Made by a program: the position numbers and the translations under genes. From NCBI RefSeq assembly GCF_001418015.1, contig NZ_LIQG01000017.1, forward strand, positions 218,232 through 282,231: a DNA stretch of 64,000 bases, given 5' to 3'. Below the pieces are notes generated by a model. It was not told the DNA's origin, searched no databases, and saw only the letters and a program-made list of their open reading frames with translations. The DNA is from Lacinutrix mariniflava (GTDB taxonomy: Bacteria; Bacteroidota; Bacteroidia; Flavobacteriales; Flavobacteriaceae). Numbering within the stretch: position 1 is the stretch's first letter; each line of letters starts with the position of its first letter. Shown in pieces: positions 26,630-35,445 of the stretch.

Positions 26630-28804
26630 ATGATAAACATTCACGAAAAAACATTAAAAGATTTAGAATTCGCAACCGTTTTAGAGCAAGTTAGCGAGTA
26701 CTGTGTTACCAATTTAGGGCATAAAAAAGCATTAACCATTGAGCCTTATTTAGATAAAGAACGCTTGCTTAATGCTTTGCAATTAACCAATGAGTACGTG
26801 TCGTCTTACGATAATGGTAACCGAATACCAAATCATGGTTTCGATGCTATTACTAAAGAATTACAACTACTACGTATAGAAAACACCTATTTAGAAACGC
26901 ATAGTTTAAAGAAAATAATCTCTATTTCGCTTACTGCAAACGAGATTGTTAAGTTTTTAAATAAGTTTGAAGAATATTATCCAAACCTAAAAGACTTTGC
27001 TCGTAATATAGAGGTTACTACGGCTATTATAGAGAAAATTGACGCGATTGTGGATCGTTTTGGAGATGTAAAAGATAGCGCCTCTCCTCTACTTTCTGAG
27101 ATTAGGCAAACCATGAACAAGCTAAAAGGTAAAATTAATTCTAGTTTTACATCGGCATTAAACCAATACCAAAACCTTGAGTATTTAGACGATATTAGAG
27201 AATCGGTTGTAGAAAACAAACGTGTACTTGCTGTAAAAGCCATGTACAGACGTAAGGTTAAAGGTGCAATAATGGGCGGTAGTAAAACCGGTAGTATTGT
27301 TTACATAGAGCCAGAAACCACTTTACAACACACAAGAGAACTTAATAATTTAGAATACGAAGAAGGTGAAGAAGTTGTTCGTATTTTAAAAGAGGTGACT
27401 AATTTTTTACGTGACTTTTTACCATTAATAGAAGGTTATCAGAGCTTTTTAATAGAAATAGATGTAATTGCTGCTAAAGCAAAGTACGCAAAATCTATGG
27501 ATGCTATATTGCCAGAACTTAGTGATAATCGTGAGTTACATTTACGAGATGCCTATCACCCACTACTCTATTTAAACAATGTCGCGAAGAAAGAAAAAAC
27601 GTTTCCGCAAACCATAGGACTGAATAACGATAAACGCATTATTGTTATTTCGGGCCCAAATGCAGGTGGAAAAAGTATTACTTTAAAAACCGTTGGTTTA
27701 TTACAGTTAATGCTGCAAAGTGGTATGCTTATTCCGGTGCATGAGCGTAGTACGGTTACTATTTTCGATCGTATTTTAACAGATATTGGAGATAACCAAT
27801 CTATAGAAAATCATTTAAGTACTTACAGCTACCGTTTAAAACAGATGAATTACTTTTTAAAGAAAGTAAACAAAAACACACTGTTTTTAATTGATGAATT
27901 TGGAACAGGTTCCGATCCAGAACTTGGTGGTGCTTTAGCCGAAACCTTTTTAGAAGAGTTTTATGCCAGAAATGCTTTTGGTATAATTACTACGCATTAC
28001 GCCAATCTAAAAATGCTAGCCAACGAGAAAGAAGAAATGATAAACGCTAACATGATGTTCGATGAGCGCACGTTAGAACCTATGTATAAATTAGCTTTAG
28101 GTCAAGCGGGAAGTTCGTTTACGTTTGAAGTGGCACAGAAAAACGGAATCCCTTATAGTTTAATTAACCGCTCTAAGAAGAAAATAGAACGCTCTAAAGT
28201 ACGTTTTGATGCTACGATTGCTAAACTTCAAAAACAGCGTGCAAAACTGGAGAAAACAAGCGAGTCTTTAAAGGTTAACGAAAAGAAAAAACAAACGGAA
28301 GCCGATAAGCTTGAAGAGATTAATGCTAAGGTGCAAAAGAAACTAGAAAACTATCAAGAATTATACGATAGTAATCAGCGTTTAATTTACTTAGGACAAA
28401 AGGTAAACGATATTTCGGAGAAGTTTTTTAACGATAGAAAGAAAAAAGAATTGATGGGAGAGTTATTCCGTTTGGTTCAAATTGAAAACTCTAAACGTAA
28501 AAAAGTAACCGTAAAACAGGCGAAAGCTGTAAAGCATAAAGAAAAACAAGTAAAACAAGAAGCCGAGAAAACGGTTGAAGTAATACGCGAGAAAAAGAAA
28601 GTTGCCAAAGCGAAAGCAAAACTAGAACCAGTAAAACCAAAGTATATTCTTAAACTTGGAGATCGTGTACGCATGGAAGATGGTCGTGCTGTGGGAACTA
28701 TAGATAAACTTGAGAAAAAGAAAGCTGTAGTAAACTATGGTATGTTTACAACGAGTGTAAATGTAGATTTATTGGAATTGGTTGAGTCTGTAAAGAAGAA
28801 GTAA
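26630..28804 (+). CDS. mutS2: MutS2-family DNA-binding ATPase without Smr domain
   Basis: 724 aa. MutS core and clamp region (about 1-320), ABC ATPase domain with Walker A GPNAGGKSITLKT (about 342-354), Walker B FLIDEFGTGSDPELGGALAE and signature near FEVAQKNGIP. A long basic coiled coil (about 520-660) follows. The C-terminus ends with GDRVRMEDGRAVGTIDKLEKKKAVVNYG, a KOW-like strand, instead of the Smr nuclease of full-length MutS2. This shorter form is common in Bacteroidota. Related MutS2 proteins suppress recombination and rescue collided ribosomes. Confidence 0.9.
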   Translation: MINIHEKTLKDLEFATVLEQVSEYCVTNLGHKKALTIEPYLDKERLLNALQLTNEYVSSYDNGNRIPNHGFDAITKELQLLRIENTYLETHSLKKIISISLTANEIVKFLNKFEEYYPNLKDFARNIEVTTAIIEKIDAIVDRFGDVKDSASPLLSEIRQTMNKLKGKINSSFTSALNQYQNLEYLDDIRESVVENKRVLAVKAMYRRKVKGAIMGGSKTGSIVYIEPETTLQHTRELNNLEYEEGEEVVRILKEVTNFLRDFLPLIEGYQSFLIEIDVIAAKAKYAKSMDAILPELSDNRELHLRDAYHPLLYLNNVAKKEKTFPQTIGLNNDKRIIVISGPNAGGKSITLKTVGLLQLMLQSGMLIPVHERSTVTIFDRILTDIGDNQSIENHLSTYSYRLKQMNYFLKKVNKNTLFLIDEFGTGSDPELGGALAETFLEEFYARNAFGIITTHYANLKMLANEKEEMINANMMFDERTLEPMYKLALGQAGSSFTFEVAQKNGIPYSLINRSKKKIERSKVRFDATIAKLQKQRAKLEKTSESLKVNEKKKQTEADKLEEINAKVQKKLENYQELYDSNQRLIYLGQKVNDISEKFFNDRKKKELMGELFRLVQIENSKRKKVTVKQAKAVKHKEKQVKQEAEKTVEVIREKKKVAKAKAKLEPVKPKYILKLGDRVRMEDGRAVGTIDKLEKKKAVVNYGMFTTSVNVDLLELVESVKKK

Positions 28805-28873
28805 GTAGTCTTTAGGAGGTAGTCTTAAGAAGGCAGTATTCAGTAGACAGTGCTTACTTTAATGCAACGTTAC

Positions 28874-28957
28874 GTCATTGCAAGGCACGAAGCAATCTCA
28901 TGATGTTTGGTATTATATTCAAGAGATTGCCACGTCGTAAAAACGACTCGCAATGAC
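28874..28957. repeat. Intergenic GTCATTGC...GCAATGAC hairpin repeat
   Basis: The arms GTCATTGCAAG and CTCGCAATGAC (one mismatch) are the ends; nested arms AAGCAATCTCA and GAGATTGC lie inside. It is a dispersed palindrome type seen in many flavobacterial genomes. It shares the word AGGCACGAA with the array at 29826. It overlaps an apparent upstream extension of the esterase ORF, which is therefore unlikely to be coding. Confidence 0.7.
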
Positions 28958-29005
28958 AAACATTTTTTAATTATTACATTTACTTCACTCATTAAAATCA
29001 AAACC

Positions 29006-29812
29006 ATGAAGAACACTATTTACATACTACTGCTATCACTATTACTATTACTAACAGGTTGCGCAAAACAAGTGCAAGATGCAATACCAAATCACGATAC
29101 ATTTACAGTAATATCTAAAGAAGTGTCAGAGACAAGAGTAATTACTGTTTGGAAGCCAGCAGATTATTCGAAGAGCACAGATTCTCTTCCTGTTATTTAT
29201 ATGTTAGATGGTGGCATTAAAGAAGACTTTCCGCATATTGCAAATACCATTTCTAAGCTTGTTGAAAACAAAAGCATTCCTCCAATCATCCTTGTAGGAA
29301 TAGAAAATACAGAGCGAAGAAGAGATTTAACTGGAGTATCTCAAGTTGAAGAAGATGAGGAGATTGCGCCTTTAGAAGATGGAGCGTTTACATTCAGGAA
29401 GTTTGTAAACAACGAATTGTTTTTAGAAATAAATAAGCGTTACAGAACGACAGATTATAAAGGAATTATTGGAGAATCTGTAGCAGGATTATTTGTTGTA
29501 GAAACGTTGTTATTAGAACCAGATATGTTTGATTTTTATATTGCAATGGATCCTTCTCTATGGTGGAATAATGGGCAATTAGTTTCTGACGCTAAAAATT
29601 ATTTATCGAAATTCCCTTCAACTAAAAAGAAGTTTTGGTTTGCCGGTTCTAGTGCTGAAGATATTTCGATCTACACTAATAAGTTATCAAAAATCTTAAA
29701 AATAGATACACCAAATACACTTATTTGGGAATATTCTGACGAACCAAATGAGCAACATAATACTATTTTTAGAGCGACTAAAGAGAAGGCTTTAATTTGG
29801 GCTTTAAATTAA
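29006..29812 (+). CDS. Esterase lipoprotein, enterochelin-esterase/esterase-D-like
   Basis: 268 aa from ATG 29006; the open frame starts at 28907 but that part lies in the repeat. The lipoprotein signal ends LLLLLTGC, giving an outer-membrane or periplasmic lipoprotein. The alpha/beta-hydrolase core has VIYMLDGG (first strand) and the nucleophile elbow GESVAGLF. The late GSSAED and H (QHNTIF) fit the acid and histidine. Likely carboxylester or siderophore-ester hydrolase. The substrate is not determined. Confidence 0.78.
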   Translation: MKNTIYILLLSLLLLLTGCAKQVQDAIPNHDTFTVISKEVSETRVITVWKPADYSKSTDSLPVIYMLDGGIKEDFPHIANTISKLVENKSIPPIILVGIENTERRRDLTGVSQVEEDEEIAPLEDGAFTFRKFVNNELFLEINKRYRTTDYKGIIGESVAGLFVVETLLLEPDMFDFYIAMDPSLWWNNGQLVSDAKNYLSKFPSTKKKFWFAGSSAEDISIYTNKLSKILKIDTPNTLIWEYSDEPNEQHNTIFRATKEKALIWALN

Positions 29813-29825
29813 TTGTTATTTACAC

Positions 29826-30935
29826 ACTTGTCACTTCGAGTGATTTGTGAGGCACGAGCAAATTGTATCGAGAAGTCATAAAAAAGTTCTCGATACAAAA
29901 TTCTAAAAGATAATTTCTCTCGAACTGACAGCTTTACTTTAATTAAGCAAGACGTATTTTTAATATACACTTGTCACTTCGAGTGATTTGTGAGGCACGA
30001 AGAAATTGTATCGAGAAGTATTAAAAAGGTTCTCGATACAAAATTCTAAAAGAGAATTTCACTCGAACTGACGGCGTTACATCAATTAAACAAGACGTAT
30101 TTTAATGCACACTTGTCACTTCGAGTGATTTGTGAGGCACGAATAAATTGTATCGAGAAGTCCTTAAAAAAGTTCTCGATACAAAATTCTAAAAGAGAAT
30201 TTCACTAGAACTGACAGCGTTACTTTTATTAAACAAGACGTATTTTAATGCACACTTGCCACTTCGAGTGATTTGTGAGGCACGAGGAAATTGTATCGAG
30301 AAGTGATAAAAAAGTTCTCGATACAAAATTCTAAAAGAGAATTTCACTCGAACTGACAGCGTTACTTTAATTATTTAAGATGTCTTTTAATACATACTTG
30401 TCACTTCGAGTGATTTATGAGGCACGAATAAATTGTATCGAGAAGTGATAAAAAAGTTCTCGATACAAAATTCTAAAAGAGAATTTCACTAGAACTGACA
30501 GCGTTACTTTAATAAATTAAGATGTGTTTTAATATATACTTGTCACTTCGAGTGATTTGTGAGGCACGAAGAAATTGTATCGAGAAGTCATAAAAAGGTT
30601 CTCGATACAAAATTCTAAAAGAGAATTTCACTCGAACTGACAGCGTTACTTTCATAAATTATGATGTGTTTTAATATATACTCGTCACTTCGAGTGATTT
30701 GTGAGGCACGAGGAAATTGTATCGAGAAGTCGTAAAAAGGTTCTCGATACAAAATTCTAAAAGAGAATTTCACTCGAACTGACAGTGTTACTTTAATTAA
30801 GTAAGACGTATTTTAATACACACTTGTCACTTCGAGTGATTTGCGAGGCACGAATAAATTGTATCTAGAAGTCATAAAAAGGTTCTCGATACAAAATTCT
30901 AAAAGAGAATTTCACTCGAACTGACAGTATTACAC
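29826..30935 (+). repeat. Tandem array of eight ~142-bp hairpin units
   Basis: Units start at 29826, 29969, 30111, 30253, 30396, 30538, 30680 and 30822, with steps of 142-143 bp. Each holds an outer arm pair (TGTCACTTCGAGTGA and TCACTCGAACTGACA) and an inner perfect arm pair TTGTATCGAGAA / TTCTCGATACAA. The hairpin part is nearly invariant; the ~35 bases between hairpins vary most. It is not coding and contains no start-to-stop frame of note. It fills the whole gap between the esterase and the DCC-family gene. Confidence 0.92.
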
Positions 30936-31009
30936 CTAACCAATATTGAAAAGATGGTAACCTCACAAAAACTTCTTTCAATGGTATATTATTCTCTTTA
31001 CTAAATTCG

Positions 31010-31017
31010 TATTTTTG
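31010..31017 (+). promoter_or_regulatory. -7 promoter box of the DCC-family gene
   Basis: TATTTTTG fits TANNTTTG and ends 4 bases before the GTG start at 31022. The transcript would therefore start at or within the first codons, suggesting a leaderless mRNA. Confidence 0.5.
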
Positions 31018-31021
31018 TTCT

Positions 31022-31453
31022 GTGATAGATCAATTACCAAATAATAAAAAACTAATCCTATTCGATGGTGTTTGCAACCTTTGCAGCGCATCAGTTCAAT
31101 ACGCGATTACACATGATAAAAACAATGTTTTTATGTTTGCTGCATTGCAAAGTGATGTTGGTGAGCAGGTAATCAATCATTTTAAAATTGATGCTTCAAA
31201 AACAGACTCTATCCTACTCTATTCGCCAGAAAAGGACTCTATAAAGATTAAATCTTCTGCAGCTTTACATGTTGCTAAAGGTTTAGGTTTTCCGAGGAAT
31301 TTATTATTTGTATTTTTAATAGTTCCGCCTTTTATACGTAATTACGTCTACGATTTTATTGCTAAAAATCGCTACAAATGGTATGGAAAGAAAGAGAGTT
31401 GCTGGATACCTACTCCTGAATTGAAGGCAAAGTTTATTGGTGAAATAAATTAG
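31022..31453 (+). CDS. DCC-family (DUF393) thiol-disulfide oxidoreductase
   Basis: 143 aa, start GTG. The family motif is at the N-terminus: LILFDGVCNLCSASV (DxxCxxC, about 11-25). An adjacent FAALQSDVG block and C-terminal NRYKWYGKKESCWIPTPE complete the DUF393 pattern. Probable thiol redox protein, biological partner unknown. No other start fits; the motif begins only 11 residues in. It converges on a perfect terminator palindrome with the next gene. Confidence 0.8.
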   Translation: MIDQLPNNKKLILFDGVCNLCSASVQYAITHDKNNVFMFAALQSDVGEQVINHFKIDASKTDSILLYSPEKDSIKIKSSAALHVAKGLGFPRNLLFVFLIVPPFIRNYVYDFIAKNRYKWYGKKESCWIPTPELKAKFIGEIN

Positions 31454-31462
31454 ACATAAAAA

Positions 31463-31490
31463 AAAAGTCTGAAATTAATTTCAGACTTTT
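31463..31490. terminator. Bidirectional terminator between convergent genes
   Basis: A 28-base perfect palindrome, AAAAGTCTGAAATT then its complement, has A-runs and T-runs on both sides. It serves the DCC-family gene (plus) and the 80-aa gene at 31524 (minus). Confidence 0.85.
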
Positions 31491-31523
31491 AAATATTTAT
31501 TTAGATTGGATAATTAAATAATA

Positions 31524-31766
31524 TTAGCACATTTTAGGTTTCTGCTTTTTAGAAGCAATTAACTTTAAATAAGCTGCTTTGTTATAATTTTCAATGTCAA
31601 TTTCTTCCATTGTCTTAATACCTTTTACACTTATAACAACAGTTTTTTCAACTTCTAATGTCTTAGTCGTTTCAGTTATTACTTCTTTAATTTCGAGGGA
31701 TTGATTTTCTTGAGCTGAAGCAAAAGAAACAAAAAGAAGTAAAAGTAATGTCGATAATAATTTCAT
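31524..31766 (-). CDS. Small secreted protein
   Basis: 80 aa. The signal peptide (MKLLSTLLLLLFVSFASAQ) leaves a mature peptide of about 60 residues rich in Glu, Thr and Lys (EVITETTKTLEVEKTVVISVKG) and ending KKQKPKMC. No family recognised. The gene ends against the palindromic terminator. The 424 bases on its 5' side, up to 32190, hold no gene I can support. Confidence 0.6.
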   Translation of the reverse strand: MKLLSTLLLLLFVSFASAQENQSLEIKEVITETTKTLEVEKTVVISVKGIKTMEEIDIENYNKAAYLKLIASKKQKPKMC

Positions 31767-32190
31767 TGTTTGGGTAATTAAGTAGGTTTAACACTGCTAA
31801 TATATAATGGATTATTCATTACCAAGTAAAAAACCGCTAAACTACCAAAGTATTTGATTTACGTACTTTTATTACAAATTTCACCGACCAAATACATCAT
31901 TTTAATCTTTAAATCTATAAGCGTTAGCCTATATTGAAAGTTATATTTCAACCATTTAGGTGTGTTGTTTACATTATAGTCACATTATTAATATTGCTCA
32001 TGTTGTGATTTTTTTATGATAGTTTTTAAGTCATGAAAATGCAATACAGCTAGTTTTTCTTAATTTTTATGAATTAAGAATGCATGTTCAATCTATTGCG
32101 GTTTTTAGTGTAAAGACTTTAGTTACACTCAGTGTCTTATTTGGTAGTATCCCTATTGCAAAATTCGTGTAGAAATGACGTTATATTATA

Positions 32191-34029
32191 TTAATTAACA
32201 TAAAATAAAGCAACAGTAACTACAAAATTATTGACCATATGAAAAACAATACCAGTTGCTAAGCCTCTTGACCTTTTAACAAAATAACCTGTTACTAAGC
32301 CAAAAATAAAGTAAAATATAAATAAACTTAAATTAAAATGTGCTAATGCAAACAACGAAGCTTGTAGGACGTTTGCCACTCTATAACCTAAATGTTTTTC
32401 GGTTGATGTGAATATGATGCCTCTAAAGATAATTTCCTCATAAAAAGGAACTATTATAGCAACTACTAAAACACTTATATATAAACCATATTCATTTAAT
32501 AGTGCGCGAATTTCCTCCTTTGCACTTAGGGATGATATATATTCAGCAGTGTCTGTAATGTCTATAAATGTGCCTAGAATTCTAATTATTATACCATTAA
32601 AAATTAGAAATAGAATACTTAACCCAATCATTTGCCTTATTGAGTTATCTGTTTTAAAAACAAACCGTAATCGCTTTTTATTGAGTAATATTAAAGTAAA
32701 GAATAATAGTAAACCACAGAATAATAATTGTGCATTTGCAGAAACGAGATCTGTTTCTTCTGCTATTTCACTAGAATAGTCTACAATATCAAAATAATAA
32801 TTTAGTTCTTCTTGATAATTAAATGCTACAATTAAAATAACTAACGTAAGCATATAGAAAAAGCTAATTAACCAGAAATGTCTTAAAGTCCAATCTCCTG
32901 GAAGTTTAACGGCTTCTTTTACTTTTTTAAAACTAAAGTAATTACTAAGGCCATAAATTGGTAGGACCCATAAATAAGGAATAGCCAGTAATATTATTAC
33001 CAATAGAACTAATACAAAGAGGTGAGATACCTCACCAAAAGACCAATAGTAACTTGGTGCTTTAAAGGCTAAGCGTAGTCGTTTTAATCCTAGGTAATCA
33101 TCATAATAACTTTCGGTATACATACGTCTTAAAGAACGTATAGCTACCTCTGGATCTGAATATTCTAAATCATGATTGGCTAGTCTTTGAAGATTATTTA
33201 TTTTATTCCAAGGTGCAATAGTATCGTTTACTAAATACGTTCTGGCTTGGCTATAATCTCCTTTTTGTTTAAAAATTTTATAAAGATTTCCATTTATAGA
33301 ATAAGTAGAATCATTTGCTTTAATACGCTCATAAAGTTTTAAGGCTTCGGCATCTTCATTTAAAGAGATTAATAGTTCTCCCTTAGTATCTAAAATCCAA
33401 TTAGGTTGTTCTGCATCTAAGTTTTTAAGAATACTTTCTCTCGCCTTATCTTCATTTTCTAAACGTAAATAGGCATTCGTTTTTAAAACAGATAAGTCTA
33501 AAGTATCATTAAACCTTTCAGCTAGATTAGCGTGCTTAATTGATTTGTAATCATCATCTTCAGAATAAAAATTCGCACTAACTTCGAATAAAATAGAAGT
33601 GTCTTCATAATCCCAATCGATGGTTTTGCTTTCGTATAAATCTATGGCCTTTTCAAGAAGAAATTGCCTTTCTTCGTTGTAAGTATACTCTAATTTATAA
33701 AGTAAAACTTTAGGGTGGTCAGGATATTTTTCTACTAAATTTGTTACACAATCTAGAGTTTCATCGTACTTTAAATTATAGTCTTCGTACTCATCGTAAT
33801 AAGCACTTCCTATAAATTTACATTTATAAATTTGTACAATTATATCGTCTGGATTAGACCTGATATAGGTATCGTACTTATTCAGAATAACATTATAACG
33901 ATCCGCTTTGGAATTGGTTAGCGTCTTTGCAAAATCTTTGTGACTGTCTTTTGCATTTACTTTTATGTTTTGTGCATTAGAGCACAAGAAAGTCAGTAAA
34001 CATAAAAGTATTAGCGTATATCTAACCAT
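32191..34029 (-). CDS. CPBP-family intramembrane protease with N-terminal TPR-like region
   Basis: 612 aa from ATG 34029, which gives a signal peptide (MVRYTLILLCLLTFLCSNAQ); the open frame begins at 34107. The periplasmic N-terminal half (about 25-320) has helix pairs rich in Tyr, Asp and Glu like TPR repeats. Membrane segments then lead to the CPBP domain: YEEIIFRGIIF (glutamate dyad EExxxR), FALAHFNLSLF and HMVNNF (the two His motifs). Probable Abi/CAAX-type prenyl or membrane-peptide protease. Confidence 0.82.
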   Translation of the reverse strand: MVRYTLILLCLLTFLCSNAQNIKVNAKDSHKDFAKTLTNSKADRYNVILNKYDTYIRSNPDDIIVQIYKCKFIGSAYYDEYEDYNLKYDETLDCVTNLVEKYPDHPKVLLYKLEYTYNEERQFLLEKAIDLYESKTIDWDYEDTSILFEVSANFYSEDDDYKSIKHANLAERFNDTLDLSVLKTNAYLRLENEDKARESILKNLDAEQPNWILDTKGELLISLNEDAEALKLYERIKANDSTYSINGNLYKIFKQKGDYSQARTYLVNDTIAPWNKINNLQRLANHDLEYSDPEVAIRSLRRMYTESYYDDYLGLKRLRLAFKAPSYYWSFGEVSHLFVLVLLVIILLAIPYLWVLPIYGLSNYFSFKKVKEAVKLPGDWTLRHFWLISFFYMLTLVILIVAFNYQEELNYYFDIVDYSSEIAEETDLVSANAQLLFCGLLLFFTLILLNKKRLRFVFKTDNSIRQMIGLSILFLIFNGIIIRILGTFIDITDTAEYISSLSAKEEIRALLNEYGLYISVLVVAIIVPFYEEIIFRGIIFTSTEKHLGYRVANVLQASLFALAHFNLSLFIFYFIFGLVTGYFVKRSRGLATGIVFHMVNNFVVTVALFYVN

Positions 34030-34145
34030 GTATTTATTTAAAATGCCCTCGTTGCAAAATAAACTCATTTTTAGACCTATCGACCTATAAACAAGAATAA
34101 ACGGCAATATTTACTAATATAAGAATTTGTATTCCTATGTATTAA

Positions 34146-34481
34146 CTACTCTTTTAATATTTTACGCAGAAACATTAATGTTGATTCTTCCATTCTATCT
34201 GCTTCTCCATCTGCATAAAGCAATAATTTAATATCTGCAAAAAGCTCGGCGTAGTCATCACCAAAATAATCATGTGCTTTTACACCTTCAATTATGTTTT
34301 GAATGCATTGGTAGTCACTATTTCCGTCAAACTCTTCATGAATAGTCGCAAAGGTTTTCTTATCAACTTTTGTAAGAATAAATTCTTTCTCTTCATCACT
34401 CACGTTTAAATCTGCATTGGCAACATATAAAAGTATATATGCTACTAATTCGTTTTTTGACCAATTTTTAGGTTTGTCCAT
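34146..34481 (-). CDS. TerB-like helical protein
   Basis: 111 aa, all helical, with the TerB pattern AYILLYVANADLNVSDEEKEFI at the start and LFADIKLLLYADGEADRMEE later; the paired acidic loops are the metal-binding sites of this fold. Role in tellurite resistance or stress cannot be claimed for a lone gene. It is located 3 bases downstream of the sulfurtransferase on the same strand, so the two are co-transcribed. Confidence 0.75.
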   Translation of the reverse strand: MDKPKNWSKNELVAYILLYVANADLNVSDEEKEFILTKVDKKTFATIHEEFDGNSDYQCIQNIIEGVKAHDYFGDDYAELFADIKLLLYADGEADRMEESTLMFLRKILKE

Positions 34482-34484
34482 AAT

Positions 34485-35309
34485 TTATACTATTGTTAAA
34501 CTTCCATATTCTGTCCACGAACCGTCGTAAACACTATTTTTATATCCAGCAACAGTGGCTGCTAATGCTAAAACCGAAGCCGTAATTCCAGAACCACAAG
34601 AAAAGACCAGATGTTGTTGGTCTTTTACTAGGGTTTTGAAAATTGATTGTAATTCTTCTTTGGATTTTAATTTATTTTCATTTAAAACCATATTAAAAGG
34701 TAAACTAGATGAAGACGGTATGGTTCCACTTCTTAATCCTGCTCTAGGCTCTGCAACAATACAGTTAAAACGATCGTTAGATCTGGCATCAATAATTTTA
34801 TAAGTATCGTCCTTAGATATCGTTTCTAAGGATTCAAAATGCACAACATTATCAGGATTGTATATTGCTTTAAAATTCCCTTTTGGATGTCCGTTTTTAA
34901 TTGATTTATCTTCTAATGGAAAACCTTGAACTTTCCACTCTAACAAACCTCCATCTAAAATAGCGACATTATCAAAGCCAAATGTCTTAAATAGCCACCA
35001 AGCTCTAGCACTTGAATAAATACCGTAATCGTCGTAAATAACAATAATAGAGTCCTTATTGACGCCTAATGCTTGTGCGTTCTCTTCAAATTGTTCTGCC
35101 GAAGGCATAGTATTAGGATAAGGCGCATCAATAACACTAAATTTCTTTTTTATATCAAAAAATTGAGCACCAGAAATTTTAGAATTCGATAATGCTGAAA
35201 TATCTCCTACAACCTTAGAAATTGTAGCATCAAATACAAGTACATTTTCATCTTGCAAATGATTTTTTAACCACTCTGCTGGAACTATATTTTCTATTGC
35301 TTTTAACAT
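34485..35309 (-). CDS. Two-domain sulfurtransferase (rhodanese/MST type)
   Basis: 274 aa. It transfers sulfane sulfur from thiosulfate or 3-mercaptopyruvate to a thiol acceptor. The N-terminal inactive rhodanese domain spans about 5-130 and the C-terminal catalytic one about 150-274, with active-site Cys238 in CGSGITA. CGSGITA is the 3-mercaptopyruvate sulfurtransferase-type loop. The TerB-like gene starts 3 bases downstream. Confidence 0.87.
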   Translation of the reverse strand: MLKAIENIVPAEWLKNHLQDENVLVFDATISKVVGDISALSNSKISGAQFFDIKKKFSVIDAPYPNTMPSAEQFEENAQALGVNKDSIIVIYDDYGIYSSARAWWLFKTFGFDNVAILDGGLLEWKVQGFPLEDKSIKNGHPKGNFKAIYNPDNVVHFESLETISKDDTYKIIDARSNDRFNCIVAEPRAGLRSGTIPSSSSLPFNMVLNENKLKSKEELQSIFKTLVKDQQHLVFSCGSGITASVLALAATVAGYKNSVYDGSWTEYGSLTIV

Positions 35310-35311
35310 AA

Positions 35312-35389
35312 TTACTCTTTTTCTAAAATTAAAATAAGATTTTCAATTCTACTTTTCAAAACTTCTGAAGCCAACATAAACTCATTCAT
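35312..35389 (-). CDS. Possible 25-aa peptide upstream of the sulfurtransferase
   Basis: ORF encoding MNEFMLASEVLKSRIENLIL and five more residues, an amphipathic helix. It ends 3 bases before the sulfurtransferase start. Further in-frame codons without stop precede its ATG. It could be a small leader peptide or a chance ORF. No homology claim is possible. Confidence 0.2.
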   Translation of the reverse strand: MNEFMLASEVLKSRIENLILILEKE

Positions 35390-35445
35390 TTTGCTCAATA
35401 TAAATGATTTACCATGTTTTTTTTATAAAGAATATGTTCTTCTAC

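Noticed and set aside
28907..29005. Upstream extension of the esterase ORF
   Set aside because: This part lies inside an intergenic hairpin repeat and would remove the lipoprotein signal from the N-terminus.
29826..30935. CRISPR array
   Set aside because: The repeated part is the whole ~105-bp hairpin, not a 25-45-bp repeat with unique 30-bp spacers, and no cas gene is near.
32080..32172. 30-aa ORF with a hydrophobic peptide in the gap 31767-32190
   Set aside because: No shared motif, no terminator, and no promoter box within reach; it may be chance in AT-rich sequence.
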